NCBI GenBank assembly: GCA_964528445.1 | Contig: CAZGSL010000001.1 | Span: forward strand, 62,001-126,000 | From: JAXHMM01 sp964528445 | Lineage (GTDB): Bacteria > Bacteroidota > Rhodothermia > Balneolales > Balneolaceae | Direction of reading: 5' to 3' | Length of the DNA stretch: 64,000 nucleotides | Shown: piece by piece, positions 52,092 through 60,459 of the stretch | Layout: each line of letters begins with the position of its first letter | How positions within the stretch are numbered: the stretch's first letter is position 1 | Made by a program: the position numbers and the translations under genes | Notes under the pieces: model-generated | Databases searched by the model: none | The model's input: the letters and a program-made list of their open reading frames with translations, nothing else | What the model was told of the DNA's origin: nothing

Positions 52092-52610
52092 ATGGCTAGA
52101 GACGAGAAAAAGGGACCCGGGGCAGAAAAGAAGGAATCCACCGAAAAAAGTTCCGGGCAGCAGGAGGAGAAAGGTAAAATATTTAGCAGGTATGGAAAAA
52201 TTTTCCTCATACTGGCGGTCATGCTCGGCCAGTCGGGGGGCGCCTACGCAATTATCAATACCTATTACGATCAGATCCACAGCTGGGTCAGGAGTATGCA
52301 GACCCGGGGCGGGGTCTACCACAACTTTGAAGACATCATTATAAACCCGGCGAATTCCGGGGGAGAACGCTACCTGATCCTCAGTGTGTCCGTAGAAATG
52401 CAGTCTGAGAGCGATCAGGCCAGGCTGGAGCAGAACCAGGTGCGCATTATCGACCAGATCAACCAGATCCTCTCCAAGCGTACGGCGGACGAACTGGTCA
52501 ACCTTCAGACCCGCAAGGAGATCAAAAGGGAGATCGGTGTCATGATTAATAACGAATTTGACGAAAACATGGTACGGAATTTGTTCTTTACCAAGTACGT
52601 GTTACAGTAA
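52092..52610 (+). CDS. fliL: Flagellar basal body-associated protein FliL
   Basis: A 172-aa protein with one membrane helix (about residues 35-55, IFLILAVMLGQSGGAYAII) and a periplasmic domain. That domain ends in REIGVMINNEFDENMVRNLFFTKYVLQ, written here across its length; the terminal VRNLFFTKYVLQ resembles the FliL C-terminal phenylalanine motif. FliL forms rings around stators and helps them carry load. It lies 2 bp after motB and 15 bp before fliM. The first 30 residues are charged and probably cytoplasmic. Confidence 0.88.
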   Translation: MARDEKKGPGAEKKESTEKSSGQQEEKGKIFSRYGKIFLILAVMLGQSGGAYAIINTYYDQIHSWVRSMQTRGGVYHNFEDIIINPANSGGERYLILSVSVEMQSESDQARLEQNQVRIIDQINQILSKRTADELVNLQTRKEIKREIGVMINNEFDENMVRNLFFTKYVLQ

Positions 52611-52625
52611 TGAACAAATTCGACC

Positions 52626-53603
52626 ATGAGCGAGGATACGGCCCCACCGGTGATGAGACTGGCTCCGTCCGGCCCGAAGGGTGAAAATTCGGGCTCCGGA
52701 GAAGAGCCGGTTATAAAAAAGTACGACTTCAAGCACCCGAAGCTGGTCAGCAAGGAGACCATGCGGGCCCTGCGCAATATCCACGAGCTGCTTTCTCGCA
52801 GCCTGAACAGGATTTTTACCGACTCCATCAACCAGAAGGCCGAAGTCTCCCTCCAGGCCATCGACGAGGTAATCTTTTCCGAGTTCCTGGGGGAACTGGA
52901 GCCCCCCACTGCCCTTTTCCTTTTCAACATCGAGGAGATGGGTGACTGGGCCGTTATGGAGATGCATCCTTCCTTCTGCCTCTACTGCATCGAACGGCTG
53001 AGCGGAAGCCGGGAGAACGAGATGAAACCCTCCCGGGCACTTACGCGAATCGAGGAGCGGGTGATCTCGCGCATCGTGAACAAGATATTCAAGGAGCTGG
53101 GGCATGTCTGGTCTCCCTACCTCAACATCACTATTCAGAACCACGTCTACGAGAGCAAGCCGGCCAATATCCGCACCATTTCCAGTCACGTGCCGGGCAT
53201 TGTGGTCCGGTACGTTATACGCGTGGGAGGATTGACGGTGCCCTACAAGCTCTGTTATCCCTACGCAATGCTGAAAGAGCAGATGAACCTCAATTTTCAC
53301 AAGAACGACAAGGACCAGGACAAGAAGGTCCTGAGTCCCGTGGAGCGGCGGACCTTCGAGAACTACATGAAGTCCGTCTCCGTTCCGCTGCAGGTGTTGC
53401 TCGGCAGGGCGCGAATCTCCATGAAGGAACTGGTGGGCATGGAGGAGGGAGACGTGATCAAACTGAACCAGCTCATCGACGAGCCCCTCGACGTAATGGT
53501 GAAGGGAACCCGGAAGATGACCGGATTCCCCGGCAAGATCAATGGGATGAAAGCCATAAAAGTTTTTGAAGTACAGAAAAACCGTAAACTAAAAGAAGAG
53601 TAA
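52626..53603 (+). CDS. fliM: Flagellar motor switch protein FliM (divergent)
   Basis: C-ring protein joining FliG to FliN, 325 aa. The middle domain starts KYDFKHPKLVSKETMRALRN and runs to about residue 230. A C-terminal SpoA-like domain lies at about 250-320 (VPLQVLLGRARISMKELVGM). Two usual features are missing. The N-terminus (residues 1-30) has no LSQxEIDALL-type CheY-binding peptide, and the FliG-contact loop GGPG is replaced by SGSRE (near 126-130). The fold is otherwise recognisable and the position, between fliL and fliN, is standard. How it receives CheY signals is unclear. Confidence 0.9.
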   Translation: MSEDTAPPVMRLAPSGPKGENSGSGEEPVIKKYDFKHPKLVSKETMRALRNIHELLSRSLNRIFTDSINQKAEVSLQAIDEVIFSEFLGELEPPTALFLFNIEEMGDWAVMEMHPSFCLYCIERLSGSRENEMKPSRALTRIEERVISRIVNKIFKELGHVWSPYLNITIQNHVYESKPANIRTISSHVPGIVVRYVIRVGGLTVPYKLCYPYAMLKEQMNLNFHKNDKDQDKKVLSPVERRTFENYMKSVSVPLQVLLGRARISMKELVGMEEGDVIKLNQLIDEPLDVMVKGTRKMTGFPGKINGMKAIKVFEVQKNRKLKEE

Positions 53604-53607
53604 CGTC

Positions 53608-54609
53608 ATGGAAGTACAACACTGGACGCAGGGCGTGGATAAACACCTGCCCGGACTGGAAAAGTTTTTCGAGCAGGTTCTGCTGCAATCCTGCAAAGTG
53701 GAACAGGCGGACTGCGATGCCCTGGACAATGAGAAGGCAGTGGAATTCCTGAAGGAGTCGGGATTCCTGGTCCGGACGGCGGAGGAGAATTTTCAATCGG
53801 AAATCGTGCTCGGCTTCAATGAGGGCTGGGGTGCACTTCTGGCCGAAAAGATCCTGGATACCGAAGAGGAGGTAGCCGGAGAGATTACCGGGGAACTGGT
53901 CCGGGAAGTGGCGGAGAAACTTTTGGATGCCGTCTCCTCGGCGCTCTCCGAGGTGGGTGTGGACGTGGAACTTTCCGATCTCGAACTGATCCGGAAAGGC
54001 CAGTTGAAGCGCTCGCTGAACATACAGGATTACCTATCGGCGCTGCTTACTATCGGTTCCGGGGACGATGCGGAAGCGGAGGATAGCCTGCAGCCCTTCG
54101 AGGTGAGGGTGGTAATCTCCAAGCCCAACGAGGAAAATATCGAGTTGGTGGAAGCGGCGTTCTCAGACGAGAATCCCTTCTTCAACGATGAGTACGAGGA
54201 AAAATTCAGCAATTTAGCCGCGGAAGTGGAGATACGGCGTTCCTCCGACAACGGGCGGGAGGGAGCCGGGGCCGGCCTGAAGGTCGAAGGACAGAACGTG
54301 GAATTTGAGAATTTTGACCGCGCCTCCGGCAATAAGAACGACCGGGAAGTCCGCAACATCGACATCCTGAAAGATGTGGAGATGGACCTCTCCGTGGAAC
54401 TGGGCCGCCGGGAGATGCCGCTGGGCAAGGTGCTTCAGCTCGTCAAGGGTTCGGTGATCGAACTGGAGAAACTGGCGGGAGAGCCGGTCGAAATACTGGT
54501 AAACGGGCATATGATCGCCCGGGGTGACGTGGTCGTGATCGACGAACATTTCGGCGTGCGCATCTCCAAACTCCTGGCTACCCGGGAACGTCTTAAAGGA
54601 TTGAGCTGA
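53608..54609 (+). CDS. fliN: Flagellar motor switch protein FliN/FliY, long form
   Basis: A 333-aa protein, more than twice the length of E. coli FliN (137 aa). The C-terminal SpoA domain is clear at about 255-330 (DLSVELGRREMPLGKVLQLV, then GSVIELEKLAGEPVEILVNG and RGDVVVIDEHFGVRISKLL). The preceding 240 residues are acidic and partly helical. They contain an IVLGFNEGWGALLAEKILDT segment and a GELVREVAEKLLDAVSSALS segment that recall CheC/FliY-like domains, without the clear CheC phosphatase signature. No CheY-binding peptide is visible at its N-terminus. It ends exactly where fliO begins. Confidence 0.88.
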   Translation: MEVQHWTQGVDKHLPGLEKFFEQVLLQSCKVEQADCDALDNEKAVEFLKESGFLVRTAEENFQSEIVLGFNEGWGALLAEKILDTEEEVAGEITGELVREVAEKLLDAVSSALSEVGVDVELSDLELIRKGQLKRSLNIQDYLSALLTIGSGDDAEAEDSLQPFEVRVVISKPNEENIELVEAAFSDENPFFNDEYEEKFSNLAAEVEIRRSSDNGREGAGAGLKVEGQNVEFENFDRASGNKNDREVRNIDILKDVEMDLSVELGRREMPLGKVLQLVKGSVIELEKLAGEPVEILVNGHMIARGDVVVIDEHFGVRISKLLATRERLKGLS

Positions 54610-55397
54610 TGATTGACTGGGATACGTTCAAACAGCAGCTTCAGACCAATCCGAACCGCACCCTCGGTTTCGTACTGGGTCTGGCGGGCTGCCTGATGCT
54701 CATCTGGCTCGCCGTGGTGCTGCAGTCGTCCGCTCCCGGCGAGAGCCGGCCCGTAACGATGCTCGCCGAGGCGCGCGCGGACAGCAGCGCCCCGGCGAGT
54801 GTTCCTGATACGGCCCGAACCGGCGATACGGCGACAGCCGATTCCGCGGCGCCGGGCCTTACGCCTGTCGGAGCCGATGCGGAGCCTGCGGACTCCCTGC
54901 AGGGTGCTGTCCACGCCTCGCAAGCGGAGGAGAGCCCCCGCCTCAGCCAGGTCAACAACATTCTGCCTACCCTCCTGGTCATGCTGGCGCTTATCGGGGG
55001 ACTCTGGTACTGGATCAGGCGCAAATCCGGGAACCGCCCGCCCGATTCCGGCGGCGAGAACGATTTTTTCCGCTTGAAGGCTTCCCGTGAACTGTTTCCC
55101 GGCAAACATATGGCATTGATAGAGATCAACGGGGAACACTGGATCGTGGGCGACGGGCCTGGCGGACTTCAGATCATGCACCGGTACCGGGCGGGAGAGT
55201 GGGAGGCGCCCCCCGCGGGAACCGAAAATAATTCGGGAGAGGGAAACTGGAAGAGCTTTTTCAGCGATGCTCTCAAGGCGGGCGCGCCTGCGAAATCGGA
55301 GAACGGCAGCGCCGGATCCGGCAAACGTTCCCGGCCCGGCAAACCGTCCGCCGAACGCGACGCCGACAGAAACGGGGAGGCCTCGCGGTTATGGTAG
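54609..55397 (+). CDS. fliO: FliO-like flagellar export protein
   Basis: A 262-aa protein preceding fliP, the usual FliO position. Hydrophobic segments lie at about residues 18-40 (LGFVLGLAGCLMLIWLAVVL) and about 117-135 (LPTLLVMLALIGGLWYWIRR), joined by an Ala/Thr/Ser/Asp-rich linker. The second helix is followed by the FliO-like cytoplasmic domain with ELFPGKHMALIEINGEHWIV and GDGPGGLQIMHRYRAGEW. The C-terminal tail is Gly/Ser/Arg-rich and disordered. FliO helps assemble FliP rings. It overlaps fliP by 7 bp. FliO is weakly conserved, so position counts. Confidence 0.82.
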   Translation: MIDWDTFKQQLQTNPNRTLGFVLGLAGCLMLIWLAVVLQSSAPGESRPVTMLAEARADSSAPASVPDTARTGDTATADSAAPGLTPVGADAEPADSLQGAVHASQAEESPRLSQVNNILPTLLVMLALIGGLWYWIRRKSGNRPPDSGGENDFFRLKASRELFPGKHMALIEINGEHWIVGDGPGGLQIMHRYRAGEWEAPPAGTENNSGEGNWKSFFSDALKAGAPAKSENGSAGSGKRSRPGKPSAERDADRNGEASRLW

Positions 55398-56170
55398 CAT
55401 ACGGCCGACGATACGGAGTTAAAATTGCGGCGGCCCTTCTTATGACGGCCGCGCTCTTTCTGCTTGCCGAGACAAGCATGGCACAGAGCGGTGGCGGTAC
55501 CATGCCAAGCGTCAACATCAGCGTGGACGGGGATGGGGGAGAGGACTTCTCCCTCGCCATTCAGACCCTCATCATCCTGACCATCCTCTCCTTCGGGCCG
55601 GCCATCATTACCATGATGACCAGTTTCACCCGCCTGGTGGTGGTATTCTTTTTCCTGAGGATGGGACTGGGAACCCAGCAGTCGCCCCCCAACCAGGTGC
55701 TTCTGGGACTCGCTATGTTCCTGACCATCTTTATCATGGCTCCGACGTTTGACGATATCAACAGCGAGGCCATCCAGCCCTACCTGAACGAAGAAATTAA
55801 CCAGACCGAGGCCCTCACGCGGGCGGGAACGCCCCTGAAAGAGTTTATGGTCCGGCAGACCCGGGAGAAGGATCTTTTGCTCTTTATGGACCTGGGGGAC
55901 ATGGATTCGGTGGGCAGCGTCGAGGAGATACCGGTTCACGTAGTTGTCCCCTCCTTCATCATCAGCGAGCTGCGACTGGCATTTCAGATCGGATTCATGA
56001 TCTACCTGCCGTTTATGGTCATCGACCTGGTGATTGCGTCCGTGCTTCTCTCCATGGGAATTATGTTCCTGCCGCCCGTCCTGGTCTCTCTCCCTTTCAA
56101 GATCCTGGTATTCGTACTTACCGACGGATGGTATCTGCTCGTGGAATCACTCCTGAAAAGTTTTAGCTGA
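55391..56170 (+). CDS. fliP: Flagellar export gate protein FliP
   Basis: Core of the FliP5Q4R1 export gate, 259 aa. A cleavable signal peptide (KIAAALLMTAALFLLAETSMA) precedes TM1-2 (LSFGPAIITMMTSFTRLVVV) and the family signature GLGTQQSPPNQVLLGLAMFL. The C-terminal helices IISELRLAFQIGFMIYLPFM and MFLPPVLVSLPFKILVFVLT with DGW are diagnostic. Length is normal. It starts within fliO by 7 bp, and fliQ follows after 2 bp. Confidence 0.97.
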   Translation: MVAYGRRYGVKIAAALLMTAALFLLAETSMAQSGGGTMPSVNISVDGDGGEDFSLAIQTLIILTILSFGPAIITMMTSFTRLVVVFFFLRMGLGTQQSPPNQVLLGLAMFLTIFIMAPTFDDINSEAIQPYLNEEINQTEALTRAGTPLKEFMVRQTREKDLLLFMDLGDMDSVGSVEEIPVHVVVPSFIISELRLAFQIGFMIYLPFMVIDLVIASVLLSMGIMFLPPVLVSLPFKILVFVLTDGWYLLVESLLKSFS

Positions 56171-56172
56171 TC

Positions 56173-56451
56173 ATGAACACGGAAGTCGGACTATACTGGC
56201 TGCAGGAAGCCCTGGTTGCCGCCGTGGTGCTGGCGGGCCCGGTGCTGATCGGCGCTCTGATTGTGGGACTGCTGATCGCGGTTTTCCAGGCGGTGACCAC
56301 CATCCAGGAGATGACCCTGACCTACGTACCGAAAATGATGATCGTGGTGGTTATTCTCTTCTTCATGTTCGGTTTCATGCTGGAGTACGCCATCGATTTC
56401 ATGGAGCGGGTGATTACTTTCATTCCCACCATAACGGGCACGCAGGTATAG
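56173..56451 (+). CDS. fliQ: Flagellar export gate protein FliQ
   Basis: A 92-aa two-helix membrane protein of the export gate. LYWLQEALVAAVVLAGPVLI and GLLIAVFQAVTTIQEMTLTY followed by VPKMMIVVVILFFMFGFML are typical FliQ helices, with the QxxTxIQExTL motif. It lies 2 bp after fliP and 4 bp before fliR, so the gate is made as one block. Confidence 0.96.
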   Translation: MNTEVGLYWLQEALVAAVVLAGPVLIGALIVGLLIAVFQAVTTIQEMTLTYVPKMMIVVVILFFMFGFMLEYAIDFMERVITFIPTITGTQV

Positions 56452-56455
56452 GACG

Positions 56456-57241
56456 ATGATGTCCCTGCTGAGCATCGAATTTATCCTGGGGGCATTCCTG
56501 GTTTTTGTCCGCGTCAGCGCGCTGGTGGGCACCGCACCCTTCTTCAGCAACGGTTCCATCCCCATGCGGGTGAAGCTCTTTTTCGCGGTCTCCCTCACCG
56601 TCATGCTCTATCCCATCGTTCCGGTCCAGGGCGGGGGCATCCCGCTCGACGCCACCACCCTCGAGGTGGTCATACTGGTATTCAAGGAAGTGCTGGTGGG
56701 GGTGGCCATGGGACTCACCGGCCAGCTGATATTTGCCGGTCTCCAGATGGGCGGGGAGCTGATGAGCGTCAATATCGGCCTCAGTTTCGCCAGTGTTGTA
56801 GATCCCGTTAATCAGTCACAGGGCTCCATCGTAAGTCAGCTTTTCGGACTTCTTGGGGTACTGGTCTTCATCGGCGTGGGAGGGGACGGTTACTACATAC
56901 GGGCCCTGGCTCACAGCTTTGACGTCGTGCCGCTGGGAGAGGGCATGGTAACACGGGCGGCGCCGGCCTTTATTGAGATAGCAACCTATCTTTTTGTGGT
57001 TGGAGTACAAATGGCGGCGCCGTTCATCCTCGTCCTGTTCCTGCTGGATCTCTCTCTTGCCATCTTCGCCAGGATCATGCCGCAGGCCAACATCTTCTTT
57101 ATCGCACTTCCCCTGAAGCTGGGAATAGGTATGCTTCTGCTCATCCTGATCCTGCCCTATGCGCCCGCTGCCTTCGACCGCTTCTTCACCAGGCTGTGGG
57201 AGTTCCTGGCGATGATGCTGGAATACCTGGGAGGCGTGTAG
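56456..57241 (+). CDS. fliR: Flagellar export gate protein FliR
   Basis: Single-copy core of the export gate, 261 aa, with about six membrane helices. FVRVSALVGTAPFFSNGSIP, KEVLVGVAMGLTGQLIFAGL and GGELMSVNIGLSFASVVDPV are strong FliR landmarks. The C-terminal VQMAAPFILVLFLLDLSLAI and ARIMPQANIFFIALPLKLGI are also conserved. It is the last gene of the 19-kb plus-strand operon and converges on fliA with a 30-bp gap. Confidence 0.96.
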   Translation: MMSLLSIEFILGAFLVFVRVSALVGTAPFFSNGSIPMRVKLFFAVSLTVMLYPIVPVQGGGIPLDATTLEVVILVFKEVLVGVAMGLTGQLIFAGLQMGGELMSVNIGLSFASVVDPVNQSQGSIVSQLFGLLGVLVFIGVGGDGYYIRALAHSFDVVPLGEGMVTRAAPAFIEIATYLFVVGVQMAAPFILVLFLLDLSLAIFARIMPQANIFFIALPLKLGIGMLLLILILPYAPAAFDRFFTRLWEFLAMMLEYLGGV

Positions 57242-57271
57242 CGGCATCCTGCCCGCCGAACCTCTCCGGTC

Positions 57272-58039
57272 CTAGTGAACCTCTTCGGTGAGGTCGGCCG
57301 AGAGGGTGGACTTGAGCTGCAGCAGCAGTTTCCCGACGATCTGGGAGATGCGGGCTTCGGTAAGTCCCAGCAGTGCGGCGATCTCCCTGAGCGTCAGGTC
57401 CTCGTAATAATAGAGCGAAAGCACCAGCCTGTCTCTCTCCCCGAGTTCCTTGATGGCGGACTGCAGCTGGCTGGAGATGCTGCTGCGGTCGAGCTCGGCG
57501 TCCGGTCGCTCGATGTTCCCATCCTCCAGCCGGTCGCTGAGGGTGGTGCTGCTGTTCTCCTCGTACACCTTGCTGTCCAGCGAAAGGACCGCCCGCTGCT
57601 GCACATTGCTCAGCAGCTCGTAGTACTCATCCAGGGAGATGTCCATGGTCCGGGCCACCTCCTCGTCGGAGGGCTGGCGGCCGAGCTCCTGCTGCAGCTG
57701 CGACATGATCTCCCTGGCCTTGCCGTAGCTGGCACGGTCGCTTCGCGGCAACTCGTCAATGGAGCGCAGGTAGTCGATCACGCTGCCGCGTATGCGGTAG
57801 TAGGAGAACGTGTTGAACTTGATATCCTTCGCGCAGTCGTAGTTCTCGAGTGCCTGCAGCAGCCCCAGTATGGCGGCGCTCTCCAGGTCCTCCTGCTGCG
57901 AGAGAGGCGTGTCGGGATTGCGAATTTTTCCGATGATGCTTTTGACCAGAGGCATGGCCTCCGTGATGATGGCATTGCGCAGCCCCTGGGTAGGGTCCTG
58001 GCAATAGGCATCAACCAGCTCTTGTAGGGACTTGTCCAT
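57272..58039 (-). CDS. fliA: RNA polymerase sigma factor FliA (sigma-28)
   Basis: Sigma factor for late flagellar and chemotaxis genes, 255 aa. Region 2 contains AAILGLLQALENYDCAKDIK and FNTFSYYRIRGSVIDYLRSI, typical of FliA/WhiG. DELPRSDRASYGKAREIM begins region 3. Region 4 is TLREIAALLGLTEARISQIV. It is the last gene of the flhB-flhA-flhF-flhG-orf-fliA operon. An anti-sigma FlgM is not in the window. Assignment to the FliA group is good; partition from WhiG rests on the flagellar context. Confidence 0.93.
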   Translation of the reverse strand: MDKSLQELVDAYCQDPTQGLRNAIITEAMPLVKSIIGKIRNPDTPLSQQEDLESAAILGLLQALENYDCAKDIKFNTFSYYRIRGSVIDYLRSIDELPRSDRASYGKAREIMSQLQQELGRQPSDEEVARTMDISLDEYYELLSNVQQRAVLSLDSKVYEENSSTTLSDRLEDGNIERPDAELDRSSISSQLQSAIKELGERDRLVLSLYYYEDLTLREIAALLGLTEARISQIVGKLLLQLKSTLSADLTEEVH

Positions 58040-58072
58040 AATGGCTTACCTTGATTTGGCCCGGCCTGAGGT

Positions 58073-58282
58073 TCAGTTGCGGCTGGGCGAAGATTCTTTT
58101 TTGTTAGGTGTCGAGGCGTTTTCGCGTATGATGTGAAACAGGTAGACGGATACTCTCGTGCCCACCACCAGTGCTACGAACACAATGACACTCCTGATCA
58201 GCGCCGGTTCCAGGGAGGAACCCGAGTACATCAGGAAGAGGAAGATGGAGAGCGCGATAATGGTGTAGATACGTACCAGCAT
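58073..58282 (-). CDS. Small membrane protein of unknown function in the flhF-flhG-fliA operon
   Basis: A 69-aa protein between flhG (18-bp gap) and fliA (33-bp gap). It has two hydrophobic segments, IYTIIALSIFLFLMYSG (residues 4-20) and ALIRSVIVFVALVVGTRVSV (27-46), and a polar, basic tail ending SSPSRN. I do not recognise the family. Operon position suggests a role in flagellar placement, export or in holding FlhG or FliA at the membrane, but nothing in the sequence proves this. The next ATG is poor in Shine-Dalgarno, like many genes here. Confidence 0.65.
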   Translation of the reverse strand: MLVRIYTIIALSIFLFLMYSGSSLEPALIRSVIVFVALVVGTRVSVYLFHIIRENASTPNKKESSPSRN

Positions 58283-58300
58283 AAGTGGTCACTATTCGAT

Positions 58301-59110
58301 TTAGTTGGCATGTAATTTCGGTGTCTGCAGCAGTTCCGAGAAGGAGTGGCCGTCCCTCGCGGCAATCCCGTGGAGGGTCTCCGCGATGTAGGTGATCTCC
58401 CGCCTCACATCCGTGTCGGACGAGAGGACGGCCGGGACCTGTTCCCGCACCGAGTCACGTATACGCTCGGAGGCTGGAATCCGTCCCAGGTAGGGGATCT
58501 CTCTTCCCAGGAAGTGTTTCAGGATGTTGTTGAATCTTTCGAGCACGTCTTTTGCCCCCTCCTCGTTTTCGGAAAAATTGACAATGGCCGCGAAGGGGAA
58601 CGCGGGATCGATTTCCAGGATGTATTTGCAAAAGCGATAGACATCGGAGATGACGGTCGGTTCGTCCGCCAGCAGCAGGGCGCAGAGATCGGATCGATCC
58701 AGGGCCCACAGACTCAGGGCGGAAGTTCCCGCGGGGGTGTCCAACAATATGAAATCGTGATCCCCGCGCAAAGTTCTGATGGCTTCGTCCAGTACGGGAT
58801 AGAGCATGGACCAGTCGCGTAGATGGGGATTCGGCTTGTCCGCCCCGGTTACCAGCGTGATGCCCGATTCGGTCCGGCAGTAGAGATCCTCCGGGTAACA
58901 CTCTTCCCTCAGCAGATCCATGGCCGTCGCCGGCACCTGTTCGTTCATCAGGGTGGCGCAGTTCGCCAGCCCCAGGTCGGCGTCGACCAGAGCCACTTTC
59001 TGCCCTTTCCGGGAGAGTATTTCGGCCAGGTTCACGGCAGCTACGCTCTTTCCGACGCCGCCTTTACCACTGGCCAGGGAAACAATGAATGAGGAGTGTT
59101 CGGTATTCAT
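58301..59110 (-). CDS. flhG: MinD-like flagellar number/placement ATPase FlhG
   Basis: A MinD/ParA-type ATPase (269 aa) that works with FlhF to set flagellar number and site. The deviant Walker A SGKGGVGKSVAAVNLAEIL is at residues 14-32, and the ParA Asp motif is VALVDADLGLANCATLM. The sequence FILLDTPAGTSALSLWALDR contains Walker B, and a MinD-like C-terminal region follows. The frame extends upstream to 59257, but that part lies within flhF and does not resemble FlhG, so ATG 59110 (MNTEHSSF) is chosen. It starts 11 bp after flhF. Confidence 0.92.
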   Translation of the reverse strand: MNTEHSSFIVSLASGKGGVGKSVAAVNLAEILSRKGQKVALVDADLGLANCATLMNEQVPATAMDLLREECYPEDLYCRTESGITLVTGADKPNPHLRDWSMLYPVLDEAIRTLRGDHDFILLDTPAGTSALSLWALDRSDLCALLLADEPTVISDVYRFCKYILEIDPAFPFAAIVNFSENEEGAKDVLERFNNILKHFLGREIPYLGRIPASERIRDSVREQVPAVLSSDTDVRREITYIAETLHGIAARDGHSFSELLQTPKLHAN

Positions 59111-59121
59111 GTCTTTCGGTC

Positions 59122-60450
59122 TTATGAGTGAGAAATAATATGTTCGGCAAACCAGGACGGACTGAAGTGTCGTATGTCTTCGGATATCGAGGGTCCGTCG
59201 CTGACGTAACGTACACCGCATCCCTTGCTTTTCAGGAAGGGCAGCAGGTGTCCCCATTTGTCGGTTTCGTCGAGATGGGTGATCGCGAGGTAGTCCGGCT
59301 GCAGCGGGTGCTCCTCCGCGAAACGTTTCTTAAAATAGTAGCGCTCCAGGGTTGCGTTGACCGTAAAGTGAATTTCCAGGGGCGTCACCGGGGTGAGGAG
59401 CTGGCGGATCTGCCAGAACTCCCGGAAGGAGGCGCTGCCGTTCAGGCTGATGGGAGGCGTATCGTACAGTACGTGGTCGAAACTGGAAAGCCGGGACATC
59501 AGCTTGCTGATCTCCACCCCTTCGCCCACCTCGAAATGGGGCAGCCTCTGCTCTTCGGCGAAGAGCGGAAGCGGTGAGTAGTGCCGGCGGTCGTCGGGTG
59601 CGTTCACGGTGACAAGCGCGATCTCCCTGCCCTCCATAAAATCGGGATGGGAAGCCAGCTTCATGATCAGGGAGGTTTTGCCGGATCCCGCCGGTCCCAC
59701 GAAGAGCAGGTGCCGTTCGGGATCTCCCTTCGCCTCGGCGTCCAGCGCCTCACGCATGAGATGGGACATCTCTCGAAGAAACTGCTGTTGCTGCTCGTAG
59801 GGATCAATGCCGCGCCCCAGTATCTTCTCAAACCACCGGGAGACGGTCGGCGCGCGCATTCCGGTGTTCAGCAGCTGCTGGAAGAGCGGGTGCGAAACGT
59901 ATTCCAGGTTGGCGGATATAAGGGCGTCGGACATCAGCGACTCCAGCTGGTCGAACCGCCGGTGCAGCGCACGTACCTCCTGGCTGACAACCCGCTCGTT
60001 CATATGTCCGTCGAAGGAGGGCTCGCTGTCGGTTCCGTTTCGGTGAATAGGCGTACTGCGGCGGGACATGGTTACTTCCGGCGCGGCTTCGCCGGACTGT
60101 CCGGCGGGACGTTCGGCCACCTGCGTATCCTCCTCGCGCGATTCGCCGCCGTTTCGCGAGGGCGATTCCGAAAAAGCATTCACGCCCTCCTCCATCATGC
60201 TGCGCAGGGAGGACGGGATCAGGTCTTTCCGCCCGTATGTGCCGGAGGATTCCGGTGACTCCTGTTCTTCGCCGCTGTCATTCCCGGAGGGCGGCACCGC
60301 TTCGCTTCGGTCGCTCATGGCGGTTACCGAAGCGGGTTTCCCGCCGGCGGGATTGACCGTTTCCAGGATTACGCACTCCTCGCCCAGTTGTTCGCGGGCC
60401 TGCTCGCGCGCCTCCTTTATCTCTTTGCCATAAAACTTTTTGATAATCAT
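59122..60450 (-). CDS. flhF: Flagellar biosynthesis GTPase FlhF
   Basis: SRP-type GTPase (442 aa) that places the flagellum, usually at a pole. The N-terminus MIIKKFYGKEIKEAREQARE is FlhF-like and followed by a disordered Ser/Gly/Glu region to about residue 160. The NG domain has the P-loop LFVGPAGSGKTSLIMKLASH (about 250-269), the HVLYDTPPISLNG segment in the place of the G3 motif, and LAITHLDETDKWGHLLPFLK (G4, normally TKxD; here THLDE). The usual SRP insertion and closing loops are present. Upstream is flhA (9-bp gap) and downstream flhG. Confidence 0.9.
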   Translation of the reverse strand: MIIKKFYGKEIKEAREQAREQLGEECVILETVNPAGGKPASVTAMSDRSEAVPPSGNDSGEEQESPESSGTYGRKDLIPSSLRSMMEEGVNAFSESPSRNGGESREEDTQVAERPAGQSGEAAPEVTMSRRSTPIHRNGTDSEPSFDGHMNERVVSQEVRALHRRFDQLESLMSDALISANLEYVSHPLFQQLLNTGMRAPTVSRWFEKILGRGIDPYEQQQQFLREMSHLMREALDAEAKGDPERHLLFVGPAGSGKTSLIMKLASHPDFMEGREIALVTVNAPDDRRHYSPLPLFAEEQRLPHFEVGEGVEISKLMSRLSSFDHVLYDTPPISLNGSASFREFWQIRQLLTPVTPLEIHFTVNATLERYYFKKRFAEEHPLQPDYLAITHLDETDKWGHLLPFLKSKGCGVRYVSDGPSISEDIRHFSPSWFAEHIISHS

Positions 60451-60459
60451 AACGGGGGA

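Noticed and set aside
57729..57745. TGGCACG string on the plus strand within the fliA gene
   Set aside because: No TTGC at the sigma-54 spacing and no gene starts nearby in that direction.
59111..59257. Upstream extension of flhG by 49 residues
   Set aside because: It lies within the end of flhF and does not look like a FlhG N-terminus.
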